From contig NZ_VTFU01000002.1 of assembly GCF_009192735.1 (NCBI RefSeq), positions 62,001 through 126,000 on the forward strand: a stretch of DNA of 64,000 nucleotides. Direction: 5' to 3'. Shown in pieces: positions 8,801 through 18,681 of this stretch (positions are counted from its first letter, which is position 1; every line of letters begins with the position of its first letter). Under the pieces are notes generated by a model. The model was not told where the DNA came from. It searched no databases and saw only the letters and a list, made by a program, of their open reading frames with translations. Position numbers and translations under genes: made by a program. This stretch comes from Arthrobacter gandavensis (GTDB lineage: Bacteria; Actinomycetota; Actinomycetes; Actinomycetales; Micrococcaceae).

Positions 8801-9035
8801 CCTCGGGTGCGGTGTCCGGCGCGGCGTGGTCGCTGCGCAGCCGCTTGGCGGTTTGCCGTGCACCGGGAACGCCGCCGTACAGGGCATAACAAATGGCATC
8901 GAGGATGCTGGTCTTACCGGCGCCCGTGGGTCCGTTCAGCAGGAACAGTCCATGCGCCCCGAGCTCGTCGAAGTCGATGACCTGGCGGTCGGCAAAGGGA
9001 CCGAACGCTTGAATTTCGAGCCGGTGAATCCTCAC
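5832..9035 (-). CDS. sbcC: Exonuclease subunit SbcC (Rad50-like ATPase)
   Basis: 1067-residue SMC-like ATPase. Residues 1-40 hold MRIHRLEIQAFGPFADRQ and Walker A NGPTGAGKTSI. Long Ala/Glu/Arg-rich coiled-coil arms flank a zinc hook, CPVC at 573-576. The C-terminal lobe has the signature LSGGEGFMASLALALGLAD and Walker B TLFVDEGFGSLD. With SbcD it opens and trims hairpins and blocked DNA ends during repair. Start ATG overlaps the sbcD stop by 4 bp (ATGA), so the pair is coupled. A 15-bp tandem repeat inserts a Thr/Gly-rich stretch near residues 245-265. Confidence 0.97.
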   Translation of the reverse strand: MRIHRLEIQAFGPFADRQVIDFDELGAHGLFLLNGPTGAGKTSILDAICYALYGGVPGARQTAKRLRSDHAAPDTAPEVLLEFSSGDRRLEVVRNPAWDRPAKRGTGKTVLEQAHTTLREFSNGEWVTKSARNDEAGGEIQALIGMDKEQFTRVVMLPQGDFAAFLRADAKSRAELLQKLFGTTRFEEIEDQLKEDLAAASRQLQEARAEAEHVLRRARDEMQRWTASTDDAGGSDAAASDEAASTTGTTTAGTTTAGTTTTGTTPEQANPADAETAGTDTAAVDEFRRMLTERIAAAQEEHTALTAALLEAETARQDLEHRRARGIAREQLERDEQDHADRLPEIAPLRTALTRHGQAEALSGYLRAVDAATAKLRLREDAAEEAWAQLTAHARAAAYGLGSGPDDGTGAFGGAGDSEAASALAAADVRLTTELGVAEAALAEEKRITDLEEELRAAAERAESRRTAAAAASAAAAALRAEETEVTRELESLRKRASRRESAAEELERARALTRAISDHAGAAREAEAAAAAAAELRGSYQDRRQEWQDKLQRRLDQAAAELAGRLAKGECCPVCGSVEHPAPAALPDGESAVTQQDEEHARQLTDAAEQEFEAARSQAEAADRRVAELRIQGGDGDPLAAKAAETAAAEALDRATAAGLELDAALSRCTELAAELEQLAEEESAALVAAAQADEQRLAAQRQIADLSGRVDAALDGFASLAERVECITELRGLVAAARRATAEWKSTEENAAEARQDLAAKLADSEFETVQALRDSLLDAHTAAAYKLTVAGYDQEEQRLMLRREGEDSAAALDGHGEPLPVPDEEDLVMASDAASEARRRLTQCSVDLGLMEASAEALQSYGMELAEASERIRPLEERYELLRSVTDTARGLGENGYKMTLSTYVLAARLEQVAAAATERLSAMTGGRYALVHSDSTSGNKKAGLGLHVTDAWTGQHRDTSTLSGGEGFMASLALALGLADVVQQEAGGVSIETLFVDEGFGSLDETSLEQVMDALEGLRDGGRVVGLVSHVAEMKQRIGAQLQITKGRNGSSVRFSAGNPVGV
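8242..8301. repeat. Four tandem 15-bp repeats inside sbcC
   Basis: Units 8242-8256, 8257-8271, 8272-8286 and 8287-8301 (consensus gtcgtcccggcagtt) are near-identical and in frame. They encode a repeated Thr-rich pentapeptide (TTGTT/TAGTT type) in the first coiled-coil arm of SbcC. Copy number is likely to vary between strains. Confidence 0.9.
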
Positions 9036-10195
9036 TGTGCCGCCTCGGTGGACTGCACCTTGGTCAGGACTTCGGCGAAGAGCTGCTTCTCCTGCTCATC
9101 GGCCTGACGGGAGCGAACGTGGTCCAGGAAGCCGCAGCAAATCTCCAGGTCATCAGTGGCCTTGGCCAGCCGCTGGCTGTAGGTCTGGCCCGATGCCCTC
9201 GGCCCGGAGGCGGGCTCGAAGGTCAGGACCAGGGTGTCGGGGAAACGGCTGCGCACGCTGTCCATGGCTTTGGCGGGGCGCTCGTCATCGGTCAGCGTCA
9301 CCTGGCAGTAGGCGGTTTCGGCGTCGGCCAGCTTCGGGTCCGCCAGCAGCTCGGCCAGGGTGCCGCGGAGGACGGCCAGCCGCCGGGGTGCCGGCCAGAC
9401 GACGGGCTGAACCCGCACCAGCCCGCCGCCGTCGAAGTCCACGAGCAGCCCGCCCTTTTGCTGGCCTGCCTCGGAGAAGGAGTACGGCAGCGGGGATCCG
9501 CTATACCGCACGGAGGGGCTGAGTTCCTGCCGTCCATGCAGGTGCCCGAGCGCGGTGTAGGTGAACCCGTCAAAGAGGTCCAGGGGAACGGCGCCCACTC
9601 CTCCAACGGTGAGGTCGCGTTCACTGTCCGAGGTGATGCCCCCGCTGGCAAAGACATGGGCCATGGCTACGGGCTGCACGGGTTCGCCGGCAGCGGCACG
9701 GCGCTGCACGTCAGCGGTGATCCGGCGGACGGCTTCGGCCACGACGGACGCATGGTGCGGGCTCTCCACGCCAAGCTCGGGAGCGGCGAGCCGGGGCTCC
9801 AGGTACGGAATGCCGTACACGGCCACCGGACGGCCGCCCGTTTCCAGCAGGACCGGCTCGTCGATTTCGCTGATCCGGGTCCGCAGGAACACGCCGCCGC
9901 GCTCAAAAATGCGGCTGCCGAAACCCAGCCGGGCCGCGGAATCGTGGTTTCCGCTGGAGAGGATGACCTTGGCCCCGGCCCCGGTGATCCGTTCCAGCGC
10001 AGCATCCAGCAGGCGGACGACGTCGACGCCGGGCAGCGCGCGGTCGTAAACATCTCCGGCGATAAGGACGGCATCCACCTGCTGTTCCCGAACAGTGTCC
10101 ACCAGCCGGTCAATGAACTGCTGCTGGGCACTGAGCATCCCCACGCCGTGGAAGGAGCGTCCCAAATGCCAGTCGGAGGTGTGCAGTATTCGCAT
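9032..10195 (-). CDS. sbcD: Exonuclease SbcCD, subunit D (Mre11-like nuclease)
   Basis: 387-residue calcineurin-like phosphoesterase. It starts MRILHTSDWHLGRSF, the first metal-binding motif, followed by GDVYDRALPG, SSGNHDS and, near residue 210, ALGHLHGRQ. These supply the two-metal active site. The family start is at ATG 10195; an in-frame GTG at 10225 would add ten non-conserved residues. An AGGAG lies almost against the ATG, so the exact start is uncertain. It forms the nuclease half of SbcCD; sbcC follows with a 4-bp overlap. Confidence 0.96.
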   Translation of the reverse strand: MRILHTSDWHLGRSFHGVGMLSAQQQFIDRLVDTVREQQVDAVLIAGDVYDRALPGVDVVRLLDAALERITGAGAKVILSSGNHDSAARLGFGSRIFERGGVFLRTRISEIDEPVLLETGGRPVAVYGIPYLEPRLAAPELGVESPHHASVVAEAVRRITADVQRRAAAGEPVQPVAMAHVFASGGITSDSERDLTVGGVGAVPLDLFDGFTYTALGHLHGRQELSPSVRYSGSPLPYSFSEAGQQKGGLLVDFDGGGLVRVQPVVWPAPRRLAVLRGTLAELLADPKLADAETAYCQVTLTDDERPAKAMDSVRSRFPDTLVLTFEPASGPRASGQTYSQRLAKATDDLEICCGFLDHVRSRQADEQEKQLFAEVLTKVQSTEAAQ

Positions 10196-10250
10196 ACTCC
10201 TAAAGCTACATCCCGGCACCGACACTCCCCGGACACCGGGGACATGAGAA

Positions 10251-10293
10251 CGCCCACCTCCTGATGCGGGGCCGGTGCATCAGGAGGCGGGCG
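10251..10293 (-). terminator. Hairpin terminator of the aquaporin gene
   Basis: Arms 10251-10267 and 10277-10293 pair over 17 bp with one G-T pair, with a 9-nt loop, 18 bp after the aquaporin stop. On the minus strand it is followed by TTCTCATG, only a weak T-tract. It lies just upstream of sbcD. Confidence 0.6.
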
Positions 10294-10310
10294 TGTCGCG
10301 GGTGTGGCGG

Positions 10311-11354
10311 TTAGGACCTGCCGGCCGGCTTGCCGCCGCCGGTGTTGTCATCTCCGTCGAAGAAACCGCGGGCTTCATCGTCGTTCCGGGCGCTGCTGTC
10401 CCGGGCACCGCTGCTGTTCCGGGCACCGCGGTCAGCGGGTGCCGCACCGGCGGCCGCCGCAGCGTCAGAGGCGGGGTCCGCAGCTTCAGGGACGTTGGCG
10501 TCCTCGGTATCAGACGCGTCCTCTGCGTCCATAACGTCAGCTGCGTCGTCGTCATCGTCGTCGGCATCCCGCTCAACCTGGTCCGCGGGTGTCATGTCGA
10601 TGCTGCGGTAGATGAGTCCGGCAATCAGTGCGCCCAGGACGGGAGCTGCCCAGAACAGCCACAGCTGTTCCAGCGCCGTGTTTTCGGCGAAGAGGGCAAC
10701 GGCCGTGGAACGGGCCGGGTTGAGGGAGCCGCCGGTGATCGGTGCCAGGAAGGTCAGCAGGACGGCGTAGGTGACACCCACGGCGAACGCGGCGCCGGCC
10801 AGGGGCCTGCGGCCCGATGTTGCGCCGAGGAACACCGCAGTGAGCAGCACTGCGCCGATGACCTCGGTCAGCAGTCCGCTGGCCAGCGGGAATCCGGCGC
10901 CGGACTCCTCGCCGTAACCGTTCGCGAGTGCGGTGAAGACCATGCGGGTGTCAGCGAGCTGCGGTACGCCCTGGATCACGACCCACAGGATGGCGACGGC
11001 CAGGACGGCGCCAATGAGCTGCGCGAGGACATAGACCGGGAGGGCCTTCCACGAGGTGCGGCCGGCCGCGGCGCTGGCAACGCTGATCGCCGGGTTGAAG
11101 TGTCCCCCGGAGACGTAGCCAAAGGCCACCATGGCGGCGGCGGCGGCGAGGCCAACCCCGAGGGGGGACGAAACACTGCCGGTGGCGCTGAAGAAAGCGA
11201 GGCCGACGCCGGCAAAAACCAGAAGGAAGGCTCCCACTGCCTCTGCGGCGCTGCGTCCCGCCAGTCCGTACGTGTGCAGCCGCTTTTGGGGCGCGGTTCC
11301 GGCGGCGGGGTGCGCTGCCCGCGCACCCCCGGCGGTTATGGGCTCGTCATTCAT
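10311..11354 (-). CDS. Aquaporin / MIP-family channel with an acidic C-terminal tail
   Basis: 347-residue membrane protein with six transmembrane segments and both pore motifs: NPA in GHFNPAISVA (first half) and NPA in SLNPARSTA (second half). Residues 1-30 are a hydrophilic extension and the last ~100 residues form a highly acidic, then Ser/Arg/Asp-rich, disordered tail (DDDDDDAADVMDAEDASD), much longer than in the ~230-250-residue family norm. It should conduct water or small neutral solutes across the cytoplasmic membrane. Start: ATG 11354 chosen; a TTG at 11360 is better spaced from GAGGA and is a real alternative. Confidence 0.9.
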   Translation of the reverse strand: MNDEPITAGGARAAHPAAGTAPQKRLHTYGLAGRSAAEAVGAFLLVFAGVGLAFFSATGSVSSPLGVGLAAAAAMVAFGYVSGGHFNPAISVASAAAGRTSWKALPVYVLAQLIGAVLAVAILWVVIQGVPQLADTRMVFTALANGYGEESGAGFPLASGLLTEVIGAVLLTAVFLGATSGRRPLAGAAFAVGVTYAVLLTFLAPITGGSLNPARSTAVALFAENTALEQLWLFWAAPVLGALIAGLIYRSIDMTPADQVERDADDDDDDAADVMDAEDASDTEDANVPEAADPASDAAAAAGAAPADRGARNSSGARDSSARNDDEARGFFDGDDNTGGGKPAGRS

Positions 11355-11515
11355 TCGCAAAAAGTATCCTCTTCTCGGTGTTGTGGAGCGGCGGGCTGCC
11401 CGAGGCCGTTCCCGCCGCCGGGCCCGATGCTGTTCATAGTGCGTCGGCCAAACTCACCCAGCCTCCCATTGGACGCTGGGAGGACACTGAAGGCTCGCCC
11501 TGCAGGGATGCTCGT

Positions 11516-11521
11516 TATGCT
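11516..11521 (+). promoter_or_regulatory. -10-like element for a probable leaderless transcript of the ADP-ribosylglycohydrolase gene
   Basis: TATGCT ends 6 bp before the GTG at 11528, and there is no ribosome-binding site between. This spacing would put the transcription start on the start codon. No clear -35 is visible. Confidence 0.4.
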
Positions 11522-11527
11522 GGAACG

Positions 11528-12700
11528 GTGAGCACTAACCCTGAAAATCCGCCGGCAGCAAACCCTTCTTCCCCGGACAACTTTTCTCCCGACAATGGCG
11601 CGTTTTCTCCCGACAATGGCGCGTTTTCTCCCGACAACGGCGCGTCATCCCATCTTCCCCTCCAGGGACAGGCAGGAAAAGTGTTTGGCGCCCTGCTGGG
11701 CGGGGCACTGGGCGATGCGCTCGGCTACTCGGTCGAATTCTCTGCGATGGCTGATATCCGCAGCAGACACGGAGACCCCGGACTCCTGTCCATGACGGAG
11801 CTTCCCGCCCCCGCTCCGTTCTCCGATGACACGCAGATGACGCTGTACACGCTCGACGGACTGCTGGAGGCCCTGGAGTGGGCCAACTCCGGTGTGGGCG
11901 CGGATGAGACTGCGTGCCTCTGGCTCGCCTATCTGCGCTGGCTGAAAACCCAGGGCGTCCCGCTGGATCCCGGGGCTCCGAATCCGCCCCTGCGCTGGAT
12001 CGACGGGCAGACAGTGCTGCATCAGCGCCGCGCCCCGGGCAATGCCTGCATTTCCGGTTTGTCGGGACCGGACATGGGAACCGTGCAGCGCCCGGTCAAC
12101 CCCGGATCCAAGGGATGCGGAACCGTCATGCGCTCGGCCCCCTTTGGCCTGCTGCCCTACATGGACACCGACATGGTGTACCGGCTCAGCCGGGATGCCG
12201 CCGCGCTGACGCACGGACACCCCTCGGCGCTGCACAGCGCCGCCGTCTTCAGCGTCCTGATCCATGATCTGCTGTCCCCGGACGCCACACTGCAGGAAGC
12301 CGCCGACGCCGCCCTGGCACGTGCGCAGGACAGCGGCGTTCCGGAGCTGGCCGCCCGGCTGGCTGCTGCCATCGAGCTGGGCCGTTCCGGCCCCGCAGCC
12401 CCCGAAGCGCTGAAGGCGGCGCTGGGCGAGGGGTGGGTTGCCGAAGAAGCCCTGGCCATCGGGCTGTATGCCGCACTGGCAACCTCGGGAGCGGCCAGCC
12501 CGCAGGAGCACTTCGCATCCGCCGTGGCACTGGCGGTCAACCACGACGGCGACAGCGACTCCACCGGATCCATCACCGGCAACATCCTGGGCACGCTGTA
12601 CGGCGCCGCGGCCCTCCCCGGCGAGTGGCTGGCGGTCCTGGAGGGACGTGACGTCATTGAGGAGATGGCGCGCCGCTTCCTGGCCGCCACCGGAGCCTAG
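11528..12700 (+). CDS. ADP-ribosylglycohydrolase family protein
   Basis: 390-residue protein with the DraG/ARH fold: GGALGDALGYSVEF near residue 60, the metal-binding SDDTQMTLYT, GCGTVMRSAPFGL, and NHDGDSDSTGSITGNILG near the C-terminus, whose acidic residues complete the two-Mg site. It should remove ADP-ribose from proteins or nucleic acid in the cytosol; the substrate is not evident and no partner ADP-ribosyltransferase is nearby. Residues 1-45 are a low-complexity leader with a SPDN repeat. GTG 11528 is chosen because the repeat leader is in frame and a -10-like box sits 6 bp upstream. It ends on the convergent exonuclease gene, sharing CTAG. Confidence 0.9.
   Translation: MSTNPENPPAANPSSPDNFSPDNGAFSPDNGAFSPDNGASSHLPLQGQAGKVFGALLGGALGDALGYSVEFSAMADIRSRHGDPGLLSMTELPAPAPFSDDTQMTLYTLDGLLEALEWANSGVGADETACLWLAYLRWLKTQGVPLDPGAPNPPLRWIDGQTVLHQRRAPGNACISGLSGPDMGTVQRPVNPGSKGCGTVMRSAPFGLLPYMDTDMVYRLSRDAAALTHGHPSALHSAAVFSVLIHDLLSPDATLQEAADAALARAQDSGVPELAARLAAAIELGRSGPAAPEALKAALGEGWVAEEALAIGLYAALATSGAASPQEHFASAVALAVNHDGDSDSTGSITGNILGTLYGAAALPGEWLAVLEGRDVIEEMARRFLAATGA
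11582..11644. repeat. Three tandem 21-bp repeats at the 5' end of the ADP-ribosylglycohydrolase gene
   Basis: Units 11582-11602, 11603-11623 and 11624-11644 differ by a single base and encode FSPDNGA three times, with a degenerate half copy before them. In-frame expansion or contraction would change the length of the N-terminal linker only. Confidence 0.93.
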
Positions 12701-13716
12701 CTCTCCCGGCCCGCTCCGGCATGCCAGGTGCCGCCGAGCATCTGCAGGAACTCCCCCTCGGAGAGGACCTCAATGCGCTGGCCCTTACCGTGCAGGTCCA
12801 GGACCCGCCGTGCCTTGCCGGTGAGGACTCCGTTGCGCAGGTCGCCGGCTTCAAACCCATCCCCCATGACCAGCATGGTGGTGGCCCGCGTGACGTTGGA
12901 GGCCGGGCGCGCCCCGAGTTCCGCCGCTGAATTCTTGGCCGTTTGACGGGACATGGCGAGGTTTCCGCTGAAGACCACGGTGTGGCCAAAGAGCGGGTGG
13001 CCGGCGTCCGCCAGCGGGTTGGGCGGCGGATTCTCCCCTTCGGAAGGCCAGCCGGACCAGCCCGTTGCGGCCGCCTTGGCCTCCGAGCCGGTCCCGCGTT
13101 CCAGAGCGGCACGGGTCGCTTTGGAAATGGGGTCGACACCGGGAACGTAAGCCTCGAGGCGGGACGGAACCATGCCCTGGACGGCGAAGAAGCCGGCCAT
13201 GTCCGCGGCACCGCTGCGCCGGACGATGTCCAGCATGATGCCGGCGCAGGCGCGGGCGTCCTCCACGGCGTCGTGATGGTTTTGCAGCGACACCCCGGCC
13301 GCGTCCGCCGCGAAGGGCAGGGAGTGCGACACCAGGCTGTACGTGCGGCGCGAGTGCACCACGGAGCAGGTGTAGTCGTAGGACGGCCCCGGCAGGCCGG
13401 AGACCTCCAGCGCCGAGCGGATCACGCCCATGTCGAAGGCCGCATTGTGGGCCACGAGAAGGTCCGCGCCGATAAACGCGCCGATTTCGGGGAACAGCTC
13501 GCCAAAGCGGGGAGCCCCGGCCACCATGTCAGCCTCAATGCCGTGGATGCGGATGTTGCGCCGGTCAAAGAAGTCGTGCCCCTCCGGCGGACGCATCAGC
13601 CAGGACGCTTCGTCGACGATGACGCCGTCGCGCACCTTGACCAGTCCAACCGAACAGGGTGAGCCGCGGAATCCGTTGGCCGTTTCGAAGTCGATGGCCG
13701 TGAATTCAATTCCCAC
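12697..13716 (-). CDS. DEDDh 3'-5' exonuclease with C-terminal BRCT domain
   Basis: 339-residue protein. Residues 1-165 form a DnaQ-like exonuclease: D9 and E11 in TAIDFETANG, VAHNAAFDMGV, and HDAVEDA supplying the DEDDh histidine and last aspartate. A linker leads to a BRCT domain at ~245-335 (GHTVVFSGNLAMSRQTAKN, TTMLVMGDGF). This architecture occurs in actinobacterial polymerase III epsilon-like proteins thought to act in repair or proofreading; the BRCT domain may bind phosphoprotein or DNA ends. GTG start with AAGGA about 12 nt upstream. Its stop shares the CTAG tetranucleotide with the convergent upstream gene. Confidence 0.92.
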   Translation of the reverse strand: MGIEFTAIDFETANGFRGSPCSVGLVKVRDGVIVDEASWLMRPPEGHDFFDRRNIRIHGIEADMVAGAPRFGELFPEIGAFIGADLLVAHNAAFDMGVIRSALEVSGLPGPSYDYTCSVVHSRRTYSLVSHSLPFAADAAGVSLQNHHDAVEDARACAGIMLDIVRRSGAADMAGFFAVQGMVPSRLEAYVPGVDPISKATRAALERGTGSEAKAAATGWSGWPSEGENPPPNPLADAGHPLFGHTVVFSGNLAMSRQTAKNSAAELGARPASNVTRATTMLVMGDGFEAGDLRNGVLTGKARRVLDLHGKGQRIEVLSEGEFLQMLGGTWHAGAGRES

Positions 13717-13789
13717 GCGGTGTTCGGTTCCTTAGACGATGAAGCTGGCAGGCAGCAGGTAACAGGTGCTGAGTGAAGCGGGTCTCGGG

Positions 13790-14497
13790 TTACTCGCCCT
13801 CGGCCGGCTCAACCGGCGACACGGGACCCTCGGCCTTTTTCCGCCGGTGCGAGCGGACTTTGCTGACGATGTACCAGACGGCGGCGACAAGCACCGCGGC
13901 AATGACGATCTTCTGGAAGACCCCGGCGTATTCCTCGACGATGTGCCAGCTCTCACCCAAGTAGTAGCCCGCGAAGACGAAAATGGAGTTCCAGATCAGG
14001 CTGCCCGCCGTGGTCAGTCCCAGGAACTTCCAGACGGGCATCCGCTCGATGCCGGCGGGAATGGAAATGAGGCTGCGGAAGATCGGGATCATCCGGCCGA
14101 AGAAGACCGCCTTGTAGCCGTGGCGGTCGAACCAGGCTTCCACCTTGTCCACGTCTTCGATGTCGACAAGGGGGACCTTGGACACCAGGGCACGCATCCG
14201 GTCGCGCCCCAGCCATGCGCCGATGCCGTACAGCACCCAGGCGCCCAGAACGGAGCCCAGGGTGGTCCAGATGAGCGCTGCCGGAAGGGAGAAGTTACCC
14301 TGGCTGGCGGCGAACCCGGCCAGCGGCAGGATGACCTCGCTGGGCAGCGGCGGGAAGAGGTTTTCGAGGGCAATGGCCAGGCCGGCGCCGGGGGCTCCGA
14401 TGGTCTCCATGATCCCGACGGCCCAGTCCGCGATCCCTCCCAGCGCCGATCCGTCGGTGGTGGCGGTGGCAACTGAGGCAAGAATCTGTGTAGTCAT
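13790..14497 (-). CDS. DedA family membrane protein
   Basis: 235-residue integral membrane protein with the DedA/SNARE-associated (VTT) domain: ENLFPPLPSEVILPLAGF near residue 45, G-x-YGIGAWLGR, and the conserved RMIPIFRSLISIPAGIERMP segment. Four to five helices and a basic cytosolic tail (RSHRRKKAEG). DedA proteins are undecaprenyl-phosphate or phospholipid flippase-like and depend on proton motive force. ATG preceded by GGGGG. It is followed by the exonuclease gene with 73 bp between. Confidence 0.92.
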   Translation of the reverse strand: MTTQILASVATATTDGSALGGIADWAVGIMETIGAPGAGLAIALENLFPPLPSEVILPLAGFAASQGNFSLPAALIWTTLGSVLGAWVLYGIGAWLGRDRMRALVSKVPLVDIEDVDKVEAWFDRHGYKAVFFGRMIPIFRSLISIPAGIERMPVWKFLGLTTAGSLIWNSIFVFAGYYLGESWHIVEEYAGVFQKIVIAAVLVAAVWYIVSKVRSHRRKKAEGPVSPVEPAEGE

Positions 14498-14562
14498 ATT
14501 GCCCCCAATTCTGCCCTAAGAACGGGCCGGGGCGGAAACCCAACACTGTCCGCAGGCGCAAA

Positions 14563-14594
14563 AACGGCGGGTTGCCACCCGGCAACCCGCCGTT
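14563..14594 (-). terminator. Intrinsic terminator after rdgB
   Basis: A perfect 14-bp stem (14563-14576 with 14581-14594) with a 4-nt loop. On the minus strand it is followed by TTTTT-GCG, 31 bp after the rdgB stop. It ends the murI-to-rdgB transcription unit. Confidence 0.85.
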
Positions 14595-14625
14595 GACCAG
14601 TGGTTCACCGCCACCCGGTAAACGC

Positions 14626-15251
14626 TTAGGCCAGGGCGTCCACGATGGCCGGAACCAGGGCGCGGAACGCCTGTCCGCGGTGGCTGATGGCGTTTTTCTC
14701 CTCCGGCGCCAGCTCCGCGGTGCTGCGGTCCATCCCCAGCGGCTGCAGCACGGGGTCATAGCCAAAACCGCCATCGCCGCGCGGTTCTGTGAGAAGCGTC
14801 CCACGCAGCTCGGCGCGCTCAACCACTGCCGTGCCGCCGGGCAGCGCAAGGGAGGCCGCACACACAAAGGCGGCACCCCGGTGCTCAGCGGGAATGTCAG
14901 CGAGCTGGGCCAGCAGGAGCTCCAGGTTCGCCTCGTCATCCCCGTGGCGGCCGGACCAGCGTGCGGAGAAAATCCCGGGAGCCCCGCCCAGGACGTCCAC
15001 GGCCAGGCCTGAGTCGTCGGCAATCGCGGCAAGGCCGGTGGCGTCGGCCACGGCCCGTGCCTTGAGCAGGGAGTTCTCCTCGAAGGTAACTCCGGTTTCG
15101 GGGACGTCCGGCACGCCGGCGGCCGCGGCGTCGATCACCTGGGTGTCGACGTCGAGCCCGTCAATGCGTCCGCGCAGCAGTTCGCGCAGTTCCCGCAGCT
15201 TGCCCTGGTTGCGGGTGGCCAGGACCAGCCGGGCTCCCGCGGGGATCCGCG

Positions 15252-15255
<4 letters not shown>
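14626..15255 (-). CDS. rdgB: XTP/dITP diphosphohydrolase (RdgB/HAM1)
   Basis: 209-residue Maf/HAM1-like pyrophosphatase. It begins with the substrate loop [14 protein letters not shown] and has the metal site [22 protein letters not shown] and the C-terminal [11 protein letters not shown] and [11 protein letters not shown] motifs. It hydrolyses non-canonical purine nucleoside triphosphates (XTP, dITP, ITP) to monophosphates, keeping them out of DNA and RNA. Start overlaps the rph stop by 4 bp, and a terminator follows. Order matches M. tuberculosis Rv1340-Rv1341. Confidence 0.96.
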
Positions 15256-16034
<779 letters not shown>

Positions 16035-16061
16035 GCGCCCAGTCTATCGGCCGGGGTCCGC

Positions 16062-16909
16062 TTAACCGGCGGGCTGGGTCCTGGGGTCAACCGCCAGCGG
16101 CGCGGCGAACGGGCTGCCGACCTCATAGGAAACGCCGGCCACCGCCACCGCAAGGTCCCCGGCATAGGTTTCCCGGGCTTCCGCCACTGAAAGGTTGGCG
16201 TCGTTCCAGACCGGCAGGTGGGTCAGGAGCAGGCGGCGGGCGTTTGCCGCCGTCGCCGCGGCACCGGCACGTTTTCCGGTCAGGTGCACGCCGTCAATGG
16301 CGTCGTCGCGGCCTTCGTGGAAAGCCGCTTCGCAGAGAAAGACGTCGCTGTCGCGGGCAGCTTCCTCCAAACCGCTGCAGGAGTCGGTGTCGCCGGAATA
16401 GGCCAAAGTGTGCAGCTGGATGCTGCCGTCCGGGCCGGCGCACCTGGCCTCGACCCGCAGTGCGTACGCCTCGTCGGCAGGGTGCCGGACCGGGTAGGGC
16501 GTCACCGTGAACGGGCCGATGGTGACCGGCCGGCCGCTGTCCCAGCTCAGGAAGTCGAAGTCCTCGTGCATGCCCGGATCCGTGGGGAGGCCATAGGCGG
16601 TCGCCATCCGGTCCGCGGTGTCCTTGGGACCCCAGACCTTGATCCGGTCCCGGTTCCATCCGGTCGGATCCCAGTGCACGGCCACGTGCAGCCCGCACAG
16701 GTCCATGCAGTGGTCCGGATGGAGGTGCGTCAGCAGGACGGCGTCGATGTCCCGCAGGTCCATGTAACGCTGCAGGGCACCCAGGGAGCCGTTGCCCAGG
16801 TCCAGCAGGATGCGCCAGTCCCGGACGCCGTCGTTCGCGGTGACGAGGTAGCAGGAGGCGGGCGACGCCGGGCCGGGGAAGGATCCGCTGCAGCCCACGA
16901 TGGTCAGTT

Positions 16910-16913
<4 letters not shown>
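16062..16913 (-). CDS. MBL-fold metallo-hydrolase, Rv1339-like (possible cyclic-nucleotide phosphodiesterase)
   Basis: 283-residue metallo-beta-lactamase-fold protein. [15 protein letters not shown] opens the fold, and the metal motif is [12 protein letters not shown] near residue 83, followed by YSGDTDSC and a C-terminal LLLTHLPVW. The gene lies between murI (4-bp overlap) and rph, exactly as Rv1339 does in M. tuberculosis; that protein has been described as an atypical cAMP phosphodiesterase. Assignment to that activity rests on position and motif; RNase Z-like or other phosphodiesterase activity is possible. No signal peptide. Confidence 0.88.
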
Positions 16914-17971
<1,058 letters not shown>

Positions 17972-18030
17972 AATGTATCGAGAATAGTCCCCCGGTACCC
18001 CGCTGCGAACTCATCGGGGCGTGCGCTTGG

Positions 18031-18588
18031 TCACAACAGGGAACGGTTCATGGCCTGCATCAGGGTCTCCTGCAGCCAGGTGACAAAGTTGTACACCAGG
18101 GCCAGGTAGCCGTCCACGTCCTGCGCCTGGGACGGGTCCGTGATGCCGTGCAGCCGCTCAGCGTCTTCGTCGGTTTCCAACCCCAGCCGGTCAGCCAGGA
18201 CAAGCCGCACATCGTTGAGGGCGCGGGCAAAATACTGGGCTTGCTCGGCATTGAGCAGCAGCGGTTTGGACTCCAGCAGCAGGGCTGCGGCGCGCAGCGC
18301 ACCGGTCTTGCTTTCCCGCAGCGAGCGCTCGGTGAGCCGGCGGAATTCCAGTGCTTCGGCGTCGTCCCCCTGCACTCCGTTGGGCAGCAGGCGGTGCAGC
18401 GCGGAGTCGGCCGGGACACTGGCGGTGGTGTCCAAACCCACCATCGCAGCAAGCGGATCGGCGTCCGCGGGGGTGTCCGGTTCCAGCATGCCCAGCACGT
18501 CATTAAAGAGGCTGCGCAGCAGCTCCCGCTCCCCCGCGTCCAATGATGCCGAGATGCCCTTGCGGGTGGTTTTGAATCCGCTTGCCAC
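18031..18588 (-). CDS. DUF2017 family protein
   Basis: 185-residue, mostly alpha-helical soluble protein. It starts FKTTRKGISASLDAGERELLRSLFNDVL and ends with YNFVTWLQETLMQAMN. The family sits directly after clpS in Actinobacteria (Rv1332 in M. tuberculosis), which matches its place here, 93 bp after clpS. Function is unknown; the context suggests a link to ClpS-dependent proteolysis, which is inference only. Confidence 0.87.
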   Translation of the reverse strand: MASGFKTTRKGISASLDAGERELLRSLFNDVLGMLEPDTPADADPLAAMVGLDTTASVPADSALHRLLPNGVQGDDAEALEFRRLTERSLRESKTGALRAAALLLESKPLLLNAEQAQYFARALNDVRLVLADRLGLETDEDAERLHGITDPSQAQDVDGYLALVYNFVTWLQETLMQAMNRSLL

Positions 18589-18681
18589 GTGTTGTCCTAT
18601 CCGCCGGCGGTGCCGGGCTGTGCTGCTGCTGTAACCGCTGTTCCGGGGTGCCGGGCCCGGAAGAGGGGCCCGCCGGGCGGG

